A DNA stretch of 64,000 nt, from NCBI GenBank assembly GCA_017642935.1, contig JAEPOK010000001.1, forward strand, positions 620,001 through 684,000, written 5' to 3'. Shown in pieces: positions 1 to 8,638 of this stretch. This stretch comes from Hyphomicrobiales bacterium. Its GTDB lineage: Bacteria; Pseudomonadota; Alphaproteobacteria; Rhizobiales; MH13. The notes beneath the pieces were generated by a model. It did no database searches. It saw nothing but the letters and a program-made list of their open reading frames with translations, and was not told where the DNA came from. Both the position numbers and the translations under genes were made by a program. Positions within the stretch are counted from its first letter, which is position 1, and every line of letters starts with the position of its first letter.

Positions 1-3000
1 CTGTTTCATGGTCTTTTGGGAGCGGTTCTGCTCGCCCTGACGGCCGCGCATTCAGAGCCTGTTGCCGCGCAGTCGCTGGAGGCCGTCGCGATTGCCGAAC
101 GCGAGCGCGATTTCGGGCGGCTGACCCTGCGGTTCCGCGACCGCCTTGACCTGCCACCTTATGAGCTTGATGCCGAAAACGGTGTGCTGCGGATCGTTTT
201 TGAAGAGGCGGTCGACACCGATATCCGCGATTCGATGCGCGTGCTGTCCGATTTTGTTACCATCGCGCGCCGCGACCCCGACGGTCGCGCACTTCGTTTC
301 GGTCTGTCGCGCGCGGTACGGATCAACACGATGGAAGCCGGCGAGACGCTGTTCATCGATTTCCTGCCGACGACGTGGCAGGGTTTTCCGCCACCCCTGC
401 CAGAAGAGGTCGTCACACGGCTCGCTGAGCGCGCCGAACAGGCGGCTCGCGAAGCCGCCGAAGCCGAACGCCGTCGATTGCTGGGTGAGCTGGAACCGGA
501 GGTGACGTTGCGTATTGGCGCGGCGCCGACCTTCACGCGCTACGCATTCAACTGGAACGTTCCCTTCAATGTCGCTGTGGCCCAGTCAGGCCCGGAACTC
601 ACGATGGAGTTCGATTATGATGTTCCCATCGATCTGTCGCAGGCGTTTGTCGATCAGCCATCAGAATTGGTGAATCTCGACTACGACCGCGACGGCGCCA
701 GCCTGTCGATCACCATGGAGGTGACGCCAGGTTCTGGTCTTCGATGGTTTGAGGATGATCAGCGCTTTGTGGTGGATTTGGAGCGTGAAACGCCGCTCGA
801 TATAGACGGCATCGATCAGGAAGAACTCGACCGTGTGATGGCGACGCTTTCGCCTGCGATTGATGGCGTAACGGACGAAACCACCAGGTTTTCGACAGTC
901 GGCGCGCGAACCGACGAGGTCATCGAGCCGGAAGAGGATGCGCAGATCATCGACGTGGCGCGGCCTTTGAATCCGAGTGGCCTCACGCCCATCGTTCCGG
1001 AGCCTGAAACCGACATGGCCGATGATACAGCGCCGATTGGCGAGGGCGGTTTGGCTGGCGGCGAACCCGATCCTTCGGCAGACGTCCCGCTGCTTGCTGA
1101 TGGCTCACCGGCAATCACTGAAGAAGATCTGGAAATACTGGCGCAGCGGCCGGATGTGGTAACGGCCCGGGCACTGCAGGGTGGACGTGCGCCAGAGGTC
1201 GGCGAAGCCATGGAAGAAGCCGTCGATCCCAACATTGTTCGGGTTGAAGTACGCATGGAAGGTGATGAGACGCGGCTGCTTTTTCCGTTCTCGCAGCCGA
1301 CGCCTGCCGCCGCGTTCCGCCGCGAGTCATTTGTCACCTTGGTTTTTGAAAACCCGATCCCGTTTGATTTGCGGGCGATGCGGCTGGAACTCAACGATCT
1401 GGTGCGGTCCATTCGTCCGGTTCGCGTGAACGATCTCAATCTCATTCATCTTGAGATGCGCGACAGTGCGCTCGTTTCGATGGTGCCGTCCGGCAATCGC
1501 TGGATCGTGGTGCTCGGGCCTTCCATCGTGGAACCGCCGCAGGGGCTTGATGTCGGTCGAGGCACGTTGCCTGACGGTAAAGCGTTTGCCGAAGTCTTGG
1601 GTGACGGGTTTGGCCGGATGCGCCGGATCATGCATCCCCATGTCGGCGATGAACTGCTGGTCGTTCCGATGCTGGCGCCGTCGCAAGGTGCGTTGGCGCG
1701 GCAGGAACTGGTGGAATTCGAGATACTTCCATCGGCGCAGGGTTTGATTGTTCGTCCAAAGACCGATGCGCTGGCCTTGGACGTTGAGCCAAACCGGGTG
1801 GTGATCACCCGCGAACAGGGCCTGACGCTGTCCGAGGTTGGCTTGTCGCTCGGCTCCTTTGGTTTTTCGCCCGATGAGCGACCGGGCTACTTTGACCTGC
1901 GCGCCTATGCCGGAGAGGGTGCATCGGGATTTCGCGATCGCTATGAGGACTTCCAAGAATCCGTCGCGGCTGCCGAAGGCGCCGTACGGATTGAAAGGCT
2001 CATGGCCTTTGCGCGCTTTCTCTTGGCGTTCGATCTTGGACAGGAAGCCAATGGCATTCTCGATATCGTCGTTTCTGAAGCTTCCGCGCTTGAGCATGAC
2101 GAAGCCTATCTGATGGTGCGTGCGGCCGCCTTGACCCTAGCCGGGCGCAGCGATGAGGCGCGGGACATTATCGACTCTCACGTGATGGATGGCGTTGCCG
2201 ATGCCGGCTTTTGGGGCTTGCTTGCCAACGCGTCACTGCGCGACTGGCCGGCGGTGAATGCCGCCTACGACGATGTCGCAGCGCTTTTTGACGGCTATCC
2301 GTCTGGCCTCGTTGCGCAAGCCCGCCTTGATGGCGTTGAGGCGGCGTTGAACGTGCAAGCTATTGATTTGGCAACCGAGCGCCTATCGCAGATCGACCCG
2401 ACGCGGTTGATGGGCAGCCCGAAGGAAGATCGTTTGGCCTTGTTACAGGGGCAGGTCGCGCTTGCTAAAGGCCGCATGGAAGAGGCGTTGGAGGTTTTCG
2501 ACAAAATTCGTGCAGAGAATGAAGGCCCGCTAGGCGCCCAAGCGACCCTGCTTGGCATTGAAACGCGCGTTCTCAACGATGAGCTGACGCTTACCGAGGG
2601 CTTGGATCAGCTTGAGAACCTGGCGGTTGCCTGGCGCGGCGATGATACCGAGGTGCGCACGCGTCGGTTCCTAGGGGAGCTCTATGTGGAGCAAGGGCGT
2701 TACAGCGATGCGCTGACGGCCCTGAAGGGCATCTTAATCGCCCAGCCTAATCATCCCGAGGCCAACGATGTATCTGACGATATGCAGGCGATCTTTGTTG
2801 ACCTCTATTTGAATGGCGAGGCGGATCAAATGCCGGCCATCGATGCTTTGAGCCTGTTCTACGATTTTCGAGAATTAACGCCGATCGGCCGGCGCGGAGA
2901 TGAGCTGGTGCGACGCCTCACGGACCGGTTGGTTAGCATTGACCTGCTCGATCAGGCTGCCGATCTTTTGCTGCATCAGGTCGATAACCGTTTGACCGGA

Positions 3001-3606
3001 ACGGCAAAGGCGCAGATTGCCGCCGATTTGGCACTAATCTATCTGATGGATTATCGCCCGTCCGAGGCGGTGGCCGTTTTGCAGCGCTCGCGAGTGTCGC
3101 AGGCGCCTCAATCCATTGAGCGCGGCCGTCGCGTTATCGAGGCCCGCGCGCTTTCTGAACTTGGCCGCCACGAGCTGGCTTTGGAAATGCTGCGTAGCCT
3201 GGATGGCAACGATATCGATGCGGTGCGCGCTGACGTCCTATGGAATGCGGAGCGCTGGGCCGAAGCTGGCGAAGTCTTGGAGCGGTCGCTTGCCGATCGG
3301 TGGCGCGATCGTGTGCCGCTTGATGAGGACGAAATGCAACAGGTGCTGCGCGCCTCAATCGCATTCAGCTTTGCCAATGATGAGTATGCGCTGGAGCGTT
3401 TGCGCGCGCGTTTTGATGGCAAGATGTCGGAAGGCATTTATGCCAGCGCGTTCGATGTCGTGACCGCACCTATCGAAACCCAGGGCAGCGCGTTTCGCGA
3501 TGTGGCCCGAGGGATCGCAGGGCTCAACACACTGAACCGGTTCCTCGCCGACTACCGCTCAACCTTTTCTTCGCAAACCACACCGATCGCTTCGCCAGGC
3601 GCTTAA
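1..3606 (+). CDS. Large TPR-repeat exported protein, 5' end probably outside the window
   Basis: The frame is open to the left edge, so the true start may lie upstream; the first start codon inside is TTG at 16. From there the product is 1196 residues. A hydrophobic stretch ending in AVAAQ-like residues (about 1-19) looks like a signal peptide. Residues about 150-500 are beta-rich with two stretches resembling AMIN-type beta modules, separated by an acidic, proline-rich linker (about 290-370). Residues about 640-1180 are alpha-helical with TPR-like spacing. It converges on fliP with a 29-bp gap, so a role tied to flagella or the envelope is possible. No enzyme motif was seen. The function is unknown; the TPR call is from pattern only. 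Confidence 0.75.
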   Translation: MFHGLLGAVLLALTAAHSEPVAAQSLEAVAIAERERDFGRLTLRFRDRLDLPPYELDAENGVLRIVFEEAVDTDIRDSMRVLSDFVTIARRDPDGRALRFGLSRAVRINTMEAGETLFIDFLPTTWQGFPPPLPEEVVTRLAERAEQAAREAAEAERRRLLGELEPEVTLRIGAAPTFTRYAFNWNVPFNVAVAQSGPELTMEFDYDVPIDLSQAFVDQPSELVNLDYDRDGASLSITMEVTPGSGLRWFEDDQRFVVDLERETPLDIDGIDQEELDRVMATLSPAIDGVTDETTRFSTVGARTDEVIEPEEDAQIIDVARPLNPSGLTPIVPEPETDMADDTAPIGEGGLAGGEPDPSADVPLLADGSPAITEEDLEILAQRPDVVTARALQGGRAPEVGEAMEEAVDPNIVRVEVRMEGDETRLLFPFSQPTPAAAFRRESFVTLVFENPIPFDLRAMRLELNDLVRSIRPVRVNDLNLIHLEMRDSALVSMVPSGNRWIVVLGPSIVEPPQGLDVGRGTLPDGKAFAEVLGDGFGRMRRIMHPHVGDELLVVPMLAPSQGALARQELVEFEILPSAQGLIVRPKTDALALDVEPNRVVITREQGLTLSEVGLSLGSFGFSPDERPGYFDLRAYAGEGASGFRDRYEDFQESVAAAEGAVRIERLMAFARFLLAFDLGQEANGILDIVVSEASALEHDEAYLMVRAAALTLAGRSDEARDIIDSHVMDGVADAGFWGLLANASLRDWPAVNAAYDDVAALFDGYPSGLVAQARLDGVEAALNVQAIDLATERLSQIDPTRLMGSPKEDRLALLQGQVALAKGRMEEALEVFDKIRAENEGPLGAQATLLGIETRVLNDELTLTEGLDQLENLAVAWRGDDTEVRTRRFLGELYVEQGRYSDALTALKGILIAQPNHPEANDVSDDMQAIFVDLYLNGEADQMPAIDALSLFYDFRELTPIGRRGDELVRRLTDRLVSIDLLDQAADLLLHQVDNRLTGTAKAQIAADLALIYLMDYRPSEAVAVLQRSRVSQAPQSIERGRRVIEARALSELGRHELALEMLRSLDGNDIDAVRADVLWNAERWAEAGEVLERSLADRWRDRVPLDEDEMQQVLRASIAFSFANDEYALERLRARFDGKMSEGIYASAFDVVTAPIETQGSAFRDVARGIAGLNTLNRFLADYRSTFSSQTTPIASPGA

Positions 3607-3635
3607 CTCTGTGAATATGGACGGATTCATCCTGG

Positions 3636-4469
3636 CTATAAGCCCGGCGGCGGCCCGTAACTTTGCACCAGAGAGCCAGCGACGAGGTTCCAGCCGTCAA
3701 CGAGCACGAAAAAGATCAGCTTGAACGGTAGCGAGATGATCACCGGCGGCAGCATCATCATACCCATCGACATCAGCACCGATGCGACCACCAGATCGAT
3801 GATGATGAACGGCACGAACAGCAAAAAGCCGATCTCGAACGCCCGACGTAACTCGGAGATCATGAAGGCCGGGACCAGCACCGTCAGCGGAATGGCCTCT
3901 GGACCTTCCGGCGTTGGTGTCTGTGACAGATCGAGGAAAAGCCGCAGATCGTTTTCCCGCACATGCGCCCGCATGAACACGTGAAAGGGTTCAGAGGCGC
4001 GCTCAAAGGCCTGATCAAGATCGATTGTTTCATCGATCAGTGGCTGAATGCCAGCATCATAGGCCTCCTGAAAGGTGGGCGCCATGATGAAGGCCGTCAG
4101 GAACAACGCCAGTGAGATGATCACGGTGTTAGGTGGCGCGGTTTGCAGGCCGATGGCCGTGCGCAGCAGCGACAGAACGACAACGATGCGCGTGAACGAC
4201 GTCACCATCACTAGGATTGAGGGCGCCAGCGACAGGATGGTTATGAGAAGGATGATCTGAACGGCGCGTTCAGTGACGCCGATATCATCGCCTAGCGAAA
4301 TTGAGATGTCCTGCGCCAGGCTCTCGGGGACCATGGCGACGAGTGAAGCCAGCGCGACTGGCAGCAGTGCCAAGCCCCACCAGATCGATCGACGGCTCAG
4401 TAGGCGCGATTGGTTGGCCGGTACGCGCGGGCCTTGATCACCGTTCCTGTTGCGGACCAGACCGCTCAC
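3636..4469 (-). CDS. fliP: Flagellar type III export gate protein FliP
   Basis: FliP is an inner-membrane subunit of the flagellar export gate (FliP5-FliQ4-FliR1). The 277-residue product has an N-terminal hydrophobic stretch (about 29-45), a membrane segment with LSLAPSILVMVTSFTRI at about 79-95, and the family signature near 221-242 (FIIIDLVVASVLMSMGMMM). The chosen start is GTG at 4469, which overlaps the fliO stop by four bases (GTGA) and implies translational coupling. An internal ATG at residue 46 would leave no leader. FliP usually has a cleavable leader, so the long form is preferred. The partners fliQ and fliR sit on the opposite strand 3 kb away. Confidence 0.95.
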   Translation of the reverse strand: MSGLVRNRNGDQGPRVPANQSRLLSRRSIWWGLALLPVALASLVAMVPESLAQDISISLGDDIGVTERAVQIILLITILSLAPSILVMVTSFTRIVVVLSLLRTAIGLQTAPPNTVIISLALFLTAFIMAPTFQEAYDAGIQPLIDETIDLDQAFERASEPFHVFMRAHVRENDLRLFLDLSQTPTPEGPEAIPLTVLVPAFMISELRRAFEIGFLLFVPFIIIDLVVASVLMSMGMMMLPPVIISLPFKLIFFVLVDGWNLVAGSLVQSYGPPPGL

Positions 4470-5995
4470 TTCTGCTCCGGATCTCCGGCGATTTCTCCAA
4501 GAAGGCGGCGCATCTCATCGTCAAGATCGTCGGACTTGTCGCCTTTGGGTTCGCCGTCCGCTTTGCCACCGCCAGACGGCTGCAACATGGATGAGATATC
4601 GACCACGTCATCGCCACTGGTCTCTGGCGTCTCCGATTTTTTGTCTTCATCGGCCTTGGCAAGCGTCGTTGCGTTGGCGGCCGGCCCACGGCTTGGAATG
4701 GCCACCGGGATCGGAGGGTCGTCGCGGCCGGACAGCGCCACCGGGATATCGGGTGCCGGCGGCGTTTCTTCGGCGGGCTGGTCTTCAGATTTGCCATCTT
4801 GATCCGCCGATTGTGGTTCCTCGGTAGGGGCTGGTGAGGTTGCGGGGGTGGCCTCACGAACGCTGGAAAGCTTCAGCGGATCGGGCTTGTCCTCGCTTTT
4901 GGTGTCTTCGATGGCCGGTTCGTCTGGTTTCTTGTCGGCATCCTTGGGCTCAGAGGTTGCCTCATCGCCATTGCCGGTGAGTGTCGATAGGTCGGGCAAG
5001 TCCGGCAAATCGTCGAGCGGCGGAAGGTCAATCGGCGCGTCGGCTGAACCGCTTTGCGATGGCGTGCGTTCAAATGCGTCGAGCTCAAGCGCAGCCTCCA
5101 ACTCCCGTTCAAGGCTGAGATCGTCCACAGTCGAGCTCGGTTCGGCTGGGACGGGTTTAGTTGGGGGTGCAGCGTCTTTGGCCGGCGTTTTTGGAGCTAA
5201 TGGGTCCGGTTTGGTCGGTTCGACCGCAGGGGCTGCAGGCGGGGGCAGGTCATCGAGCAGCGATGCCGATAAGGCCTCATCCAGCGATCGATCGATGGCG
5301 GCGCGTTCATCGTCCGCTGCCGAAGGTGTGGGTTCAGCTGGCTTGGCTTTGGCTATTTCCGTGACAAGCGGCTTGGGCTCGTTAGCCTTGGCGCTGCTGC
5401 TGGTCGTGGGCCCAGGTGTGGTTGGCGCAGGTGCCGCTGGCCTGGTGCTCGCGGCGGCAACGGCGGCGGTGGCTGCTGCTGTGCCAGCGGTCGCGGCCAC
5501 GGTGGCTTTTTGAGCGTCGTCGGATTGAGGCGTTTCGCTGGTGCGTGAACGCGTTGTCGGACGCTCGCTCGTTTCTTCGGCGGCCTTGCTCCTTAGGAGC
5601 GCGGATGAGAACCGGTTGGACGTGCGAAAGCGATCAGCCGGGCGCGAATAGGTCTCTTCGTCCTGCTTTTCCTGCGCCTTGCTTGCCTGCATGCGGGCGG
5701 CGAGCGGGATACCGCCAACCATGGAGCGTTCAATCACCGCGTCCGATCCGCCGCCAATCAAGAGCAAGTGTTCCAATTTGCCGTGGCGGACCAAAACCAG
5801 CTTGCGTTTGGGGTCGATGGCGAGTGTCGATACAACCTGCAGCTCGGCTTCATCGCCATGATGGCCGCCAAAGCGCGAGCCACCGAAGCGTTTCACCACC
5901 CAGGCCACCAGGAAGATCAGGGCAACGACGACGACCAGCGACAGCCCGAATTGGGCGATGGTGCCGCCGGTTTCCCCTAACTGTTCTTCGAACAC
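4466..5995 (-). CDS. fliO: FliO-like flagellar protein with a very long charged tail
   Basis: Residues about 10-105 form a FliO domain: one membrane span (about 14-38, rich in V/L), then a small cytoplasmic beta domain containing RKLVLVRHGKLEHLLLIGG. FliO assists assembly of the FliP ring. Canonical FliO is only about 100-150 residues. This one is 509, and residues about 110-490 are low complexity, rich in Pro, Ala, Asp, Glu, Lys and Ser, and probably disordered. The extreme C-terminus (EMRRLLGEIAGD) is more ordered. It is followed by fliP with a 4-base overlap. The tail is clearly in frame with the domain and with the fliP junction, so it is not an artefact of a missed stop. Confidence 0.85.
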   Translation of the reverse strand: MFEEQLGETGGTIAQFGLSLVVVVALIFLVAWVVKRFGGSRFGGHHGDEAELQVVSTLAIDPKRKLVLVRHGKLEHLLLIGGGSDAVIERSMVGGIPLAARMQASKAQEKQDEETYSRPADRFRTSNRFSSALLRSKAAEETSERPTTRSRTSETPQSDDAQKATVAATAGTAAATAAVAAASTRPAAPAPTTPGPTTSSSAKANEPKPLVTEIAKAKPAEPTPSAADDERAAIDRSLDEALSASLLDDLPPPAAPAVEPTKPDPLAPKTPAKDAAPPTKPVPAEPSSTVDDLSLERELEAALELDAFERTPSQSGSADAPIDLPPLDDLPDLPDLSTLTGNGDEATSEPKDADKKPDEPAIEDTKSEDKPDPLKLSSVREATPATSPAPTEEPQSADQDGKSEDQPAEETPPAPDIPVALSGRDDPPIPVAIPSRGPAANATTLAKADEDKKSETPETSGDDVVDISSMLQPSGGGKADGEPKGDKSDDLDDEMRRLLGEIAGDPEQK

Positions 5996-6240
5996 AACTC
6001 ACCCCTCCAACGCGCGACGCAGGCTCCAAGACGCCTCGTCTGTTTGCGAGGCTGGGACTGGGTCCGTCGATCAAGCCGTTCGCTCGCTAGGTTTGGCCAG
6101 CTGTCGCGATTCGGCACACTTGGTGAGCAAGAGTACCGAATTGGGCAAGGCTTGTCGCTATCGCCGGTGCCCAAGCCCCCAACTAGTTGCCGGGAATTCC
6201 TAAGGTATTCCAAGGGGTCAGCGAAATCAGCGGTTGAGCA

Positions 6241-6255
6241 TTAACAGCTTGTTAA
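6241..6255 (+). promoter_or_regulatory. CtrA-type binding site TTAA-N7-TTAA
   Basis: The sequence TTAACAGCTTGTTAA matches the classical alphaproteobacterial CtrA site exactly (two TTAA halves, seven-base spacer) and continues as CC. It lies 71 bp before the flgB start. CtrA controls flagellar class II genes in several alphaproteobacteria. cckA, the kinase that feeds CtrA, lies 3.6 kb downstream. Binding is inferred, not shown. Confidence 0.65.
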
Positions 6256-6295
6256 CCGTCAAGGCGGCACATTCTGCCCAGATTGATACGTCCCG

Positions 6296-6303
6296 TTAAC
6301 CAT
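6296..6303 (+). promoter_or_regulatory. Possible CtrA half-site TTAACCAT
   Basis: TTAACCAT matches the extended CtrA half-motif and lies 23 bp before flgB. It has no second TTAA at the right spacing, so it is only a supporting site beside the full box at 6241-6255. Confidence 0.35.
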
Positions 6304-6326
6304 AAACCGCTGGTGGCTTCGGCTCG

Positions 6327-6731
6327 ATGCTTCGTGATCTGCCCTTCTTTTCAGCCTTGCGCACGCAGATGCAATGGCATTCGGCGCGCCAGTCGGTGTT
6401 GGCTGAGAACATCGCCAACGCCGACACGCCAGGCTACGCGGCGCGCGATCTCCAACGGGTGGACCACGAGACACAGTTTTCAGTTGCTCGTCCCATGGCG
6501 ACGGCGCCGGTACGCACCGACGCCAAGCATATTGCCGGGCGCGCCGTTGCCGATACGACGGGCTTTAAAAATGACCGTCAGCCGACATTCGAGGTGACGC
6601 CGGAAGGCAACTCGGTCGTCTTGGAAGAAGAGGTCATGAAAATGACCGCCAACCAGCTCGACTACCAAACGGTGGCGACGCTCTACCAGAAATCCCTTGG
6701 CATGCTGCGCACGGCCGTGGGTCGCCGCTAG
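6327..6731 (+). CDS. flgB: Flagellar proximal rod protein FlgB
   Basis: FlgB is a proximal rod subunit of the flagellar basal body, assembled in the periplasm. The 134-residue product is of normal length and carries the rod-protein N-terminal signature (AENIANADTPGYAARDL, about residues 25-41) and the C-terminal helical segment ending in MLRTAVGRR. It has no signal peptide, as expected for a substrate of the flagellar export gate. It starts a run with flgC (22-bp gap), fliE, fliQ, fliR and flhB, downstream of the CtrA-type site. Confidence 0.95.
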   Translation: MLRDLPFFSALRTQMQWHSARQSVLAENIANADTPGYAARDLQRVDHETQFSVARPMATAPVRTDAKHIAGRAVADTTGFKNDRQPTFEVTPEGNSVVLEEEVMKMTANQLDYQTVATLYQKSLGMLRTAVGRR

Positions 6732-6753
6732 CCTCTAACGGAAGGATAAACGC

Positions 6754-7164
6754 ATGGACTTCCTAAAAAGCTTGGTGACGGCGGCCTCGGGCCTGCAAGC
6801 CCAATCCGGGCGGATGCGCATCATCGCGGAAAACATCGCCAATGCCGATTCCACCGCGCAGACGCCGGAAGGCGACCCTTACCGGCGGCAAATCCCAACG
6901 TTTCGGGCCGCGCTCGACCGGGAGACCGATTCACGGACCGTCGAGCTCGGTCCAGTGCGCCCTGATCGCGGCGAGTTCCGCCTGCGCTACGACCCAAGCC
7001 ACCCGGCGGCCAATGATGAGGGCTATGTGGCCATGCCGAACGTCAACCGGCTGGTCGAAGCGATGGATATGCGCAACGCCCAGCGGTCCTATGAGGCCAA
7101 CCTCAACGTCGTGCAATCAACGCGCCAGATGATCTCGCGCACGCTTGATATTTTGCGCGCTTAG
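6754..7164 (+). CDS. flgC: Flagellar proximal rod protein FlgC
   Basis: FlgC is the second proximal rod subunit. The 136-residue product has the rod/hook family N-terminus with AENIANADSTAQTPEGDPYRR (about residues 28-47), which is the FlgC-specific variant of the motif, and a C-terminal helix containing RQMISRTLDILRA. An upstream GGAAGGA ribosome site precedes the ATG. It lies between flgB and fliE in the usual alphaproteobacterial order. Confidence 0.95.
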   Translation: MDFLKSLVTAASGLQAQSGRMRIIAENIANADSTAQTPEGDPYRRQIPTFRAALDRETDSRTVELGPVRPDRGEFRLRYDPSHPAANDEGYVAMPNVNRLVEAMDMRNAQRSYEANLNVVQSTRQMISRTLDILRA

Positions 7165-7178
7165 GAAAGTAGGCCAGC

Positions 7179-7502
7179 ATGACCAGCATCCCAACCAATC
7201 AGGCCATTCAGGCTTATGCGCAGGCCGCGCAGGCGCTGTCCGGCAATGGCCAAGGCGGCACGCAGCCGGCCGCTTCGGATGCCGCCGAGGGCTTTGGGGC
7301 GCTGATCGAGCAGCAAGCCACCAATTTGGTCAATGAAGGCCAGGCCTTTGAGGCCGCAGGCATGGATCTGGTTCAAGGCCGCGCCGACGTGGTCGATGTT
7401 GTGACGGCCGTTGCCGAGACCGAGGTGCTGTTGGAGACGGTCGTGACGGTGCGTGACCGCGTGATCCAAGCCTATCAAGAAATTCTACGAATGCCGATTT
7501 AG
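7179..7502 (+). CDS. fliE: Flagellar hook-basal body junction protein FliE
   Basis: FliE joins the MS ring and export gate to the rod. The 107-residue product is of family length. The C-terminal half (about 60-105: DVVDVVTAVAETEVLLETVV, then RDRVIQAYQEILRMPI) matches the conserved FliE segment that resembles rod-protein C-termini. The N-terminal 45 residues are Ala/Gln-rich and poorly conserved, as is normal. It begins 14 bp after flgC, with a GGAAAG-type ribosome site. Confidence 0.92.
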   Translation: MTSIPTNQAIQAYAQAAQALSGNGQGGTQPAASDAAEGFGALIEQQATNLVNEGQAFEAAGMDLVQGRADVVDVVTAVAETEVLLETVVTVRDRVIQAYQEILRMPI

Positions 7503-7537
7503 GGCTGTTTCTCCGTTTCTTTTTCTAGGATTTTTCC

Positions 7538-7801
7538 ATGACCGGACCTGAAGTTCTCGACGTTGCCCGCGATGGTGTCGTGACCCTGATTTATGTCTGC
7601 GGTCCGATGATGATTGTCGGTCTTGGCGTGGGTGTTGCCATCGGACTTATCCAGGCGCTGACGCAAATCCAAGAAATGACGCTGGTGTTCGTGCCGAAGA
7701 TCATGGCGATTTTCGTGACCTTCATGCTCACGCTTCCGTTCATGGGCAGCCTCATGGCAGGCTACATGAACCGCGTGGCTGAACGAATCATTGCCGGTTA
7801 A
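7538..7801 (+). CDS. fliQ: Flagellar export gate protein FliQ
   Basis: FliQ is a small inner-membrane subunit of the flagellar export gate. The 87-residue product has two predicted membrane helices (about 15-40 and 52-75) and the family core GLIQALTQIQEMTLVFVPKI between them. It follows fliE by 35 bp and precedes fliR, as in many flagellar operons. Confidence 0.95.
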   Translation: MTGPEVLDVARDGVVTLIYVCGPMMIVGLGVGVAIGLIQALTQIQEMTLVFVPKIMAIFVTFMLTLPFMGSLMAGYMNRVAERIIAG

Positions 7802-7845
7802 GGCCAGCGCGGTGGCCGGATCTGCAACGATGATGGGCACCGTCC

Positions 7846-8607
7846 TTGGACATATCGCTCCTGCCGGAACTTGCATGGCTCGCGCTGCTTTTGTTCGCGC
7901 GGCTTGGCACGCTGTTTCTGCTGATGCCCGGCATCGGCGAGCAAACGGTTCCGGTGCGCGTGCGGCTCGTGTTAGCTTTGGCAACGCTGCTGGTCGTTTA
8001 CCCAACCGTATCGGGGGTTCTGCCCGACGTACCGCAAAGCGCGGTGGAGGTATTCGGCCTCATAATCTGGGAAATCTTGATCGGTTTGGCATTGGGCCTT
8101 GCAGTGCGTTTCGTGCTGTCGGTAATGCAGGTCGCCGGAACGACAATCGCCTTCCAAATGGGTCTGGGTTTTGCGCTCAACGTCGATCCGTCACAGGGCA
8201 CGCAGGGCGTGTTGCTCGGCAACTTCCTCGGGCTGCTCGGCATCACGCTGATATTCCTGTCGGATTTGCATCATCTGGCGCTTGCCGGGATTGTGCGCAG
8301 CTACGATGTGTTTTCGGTCGGCAGCGTCGTGCCGATTGGCGACTTCACCCAGTACGCCTTGATGAGCATGGCAAAGGCCTTCGAGGTCGCGATCCAGATT
8401 TCGGCGCCATTCATGGTGTTCGGGCTGATCTTCTATCTAGGTCTCGGCATCCTATCGCGGCTGATGCCGCAATTGCAGATATTCATGATTGCCATGCCGG
8501 TGAACATTCTCGGCGGGTTCATTCTTTTAGCGGCGATGTTGAGTGCACTGATGGCGCTCTACATCGACCATGTGCGCGAGGTCATGATGGTGCTCTTTCC
8601 CTCCTGA
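7846..8607 (+). CDS. fliR: Flagellar export gate protein FliR
   Basis: FliR is the single-copy subunit of the FliPQR export gate. The 253-residue product has about six hydrophobic segments and the family motifs LFLLMPGIGEQTVPVRVR (about 25-42) and FQMGLGFALNVDPSQG (about 104-119). The start is TTG at 7846: an in-frame TGA at 7831 excludes anything farther upstream, and the N-terminus from TTG matches the usual FliR length. No strong ribosome site precedes it. Read-through from fliQ (45-bp gap) could help translation. Confidence 0.93.
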   Translation: MDISLLPELAWLALLLFARLGTLFLLMPGIGEQTVPVRVRLVLALATLLVVYPTVSGVLPDVPQSAVEVFGLIIWEILIGLALGLAVRFVLSVMQVAGTTIAFQMGLGFALNVDPSQGTQGVLLGNFLGLLGITLIFLSDLHHLALAGIVRSYDVFSVGSVVPIGDFTQYALMSMAKAFEVAIQISAPFMVFGLIFYLGLGILSRLMPQLQIFMIAMPVNILGGFILLAAMLSALMALYIDHVREVMMVLFPS

Positions 8608-8638
8608 GGGCTAGCATCAGCAGGCCGCAGGAGGCCTA

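Larger units (their letters stand above)
5996..6326. promoter_or_regulatory. Divergent flagellar intergenic region (fliO/flgB)
   Basis: This 331-bp gap is the only one above 300 bp in the window. It separates fliO (leftward) from flgB (rightward), so it must hold promoters for both flagellar transcripts or the ends of their leaders. I see a CtrA-type box at 6241-6255 and an extended half-site at 6296-6303. I found no convincing sigma-54 or sigma-28 promoter and no supported gene. Confidence 0.6.

Noticed and set aside
4848-5513. A Ser/Gly-rich open frame opposite the FliO tail
   Set aside because: It is the mirror of the low-complexity FliO tail and has no start context or family likeness.
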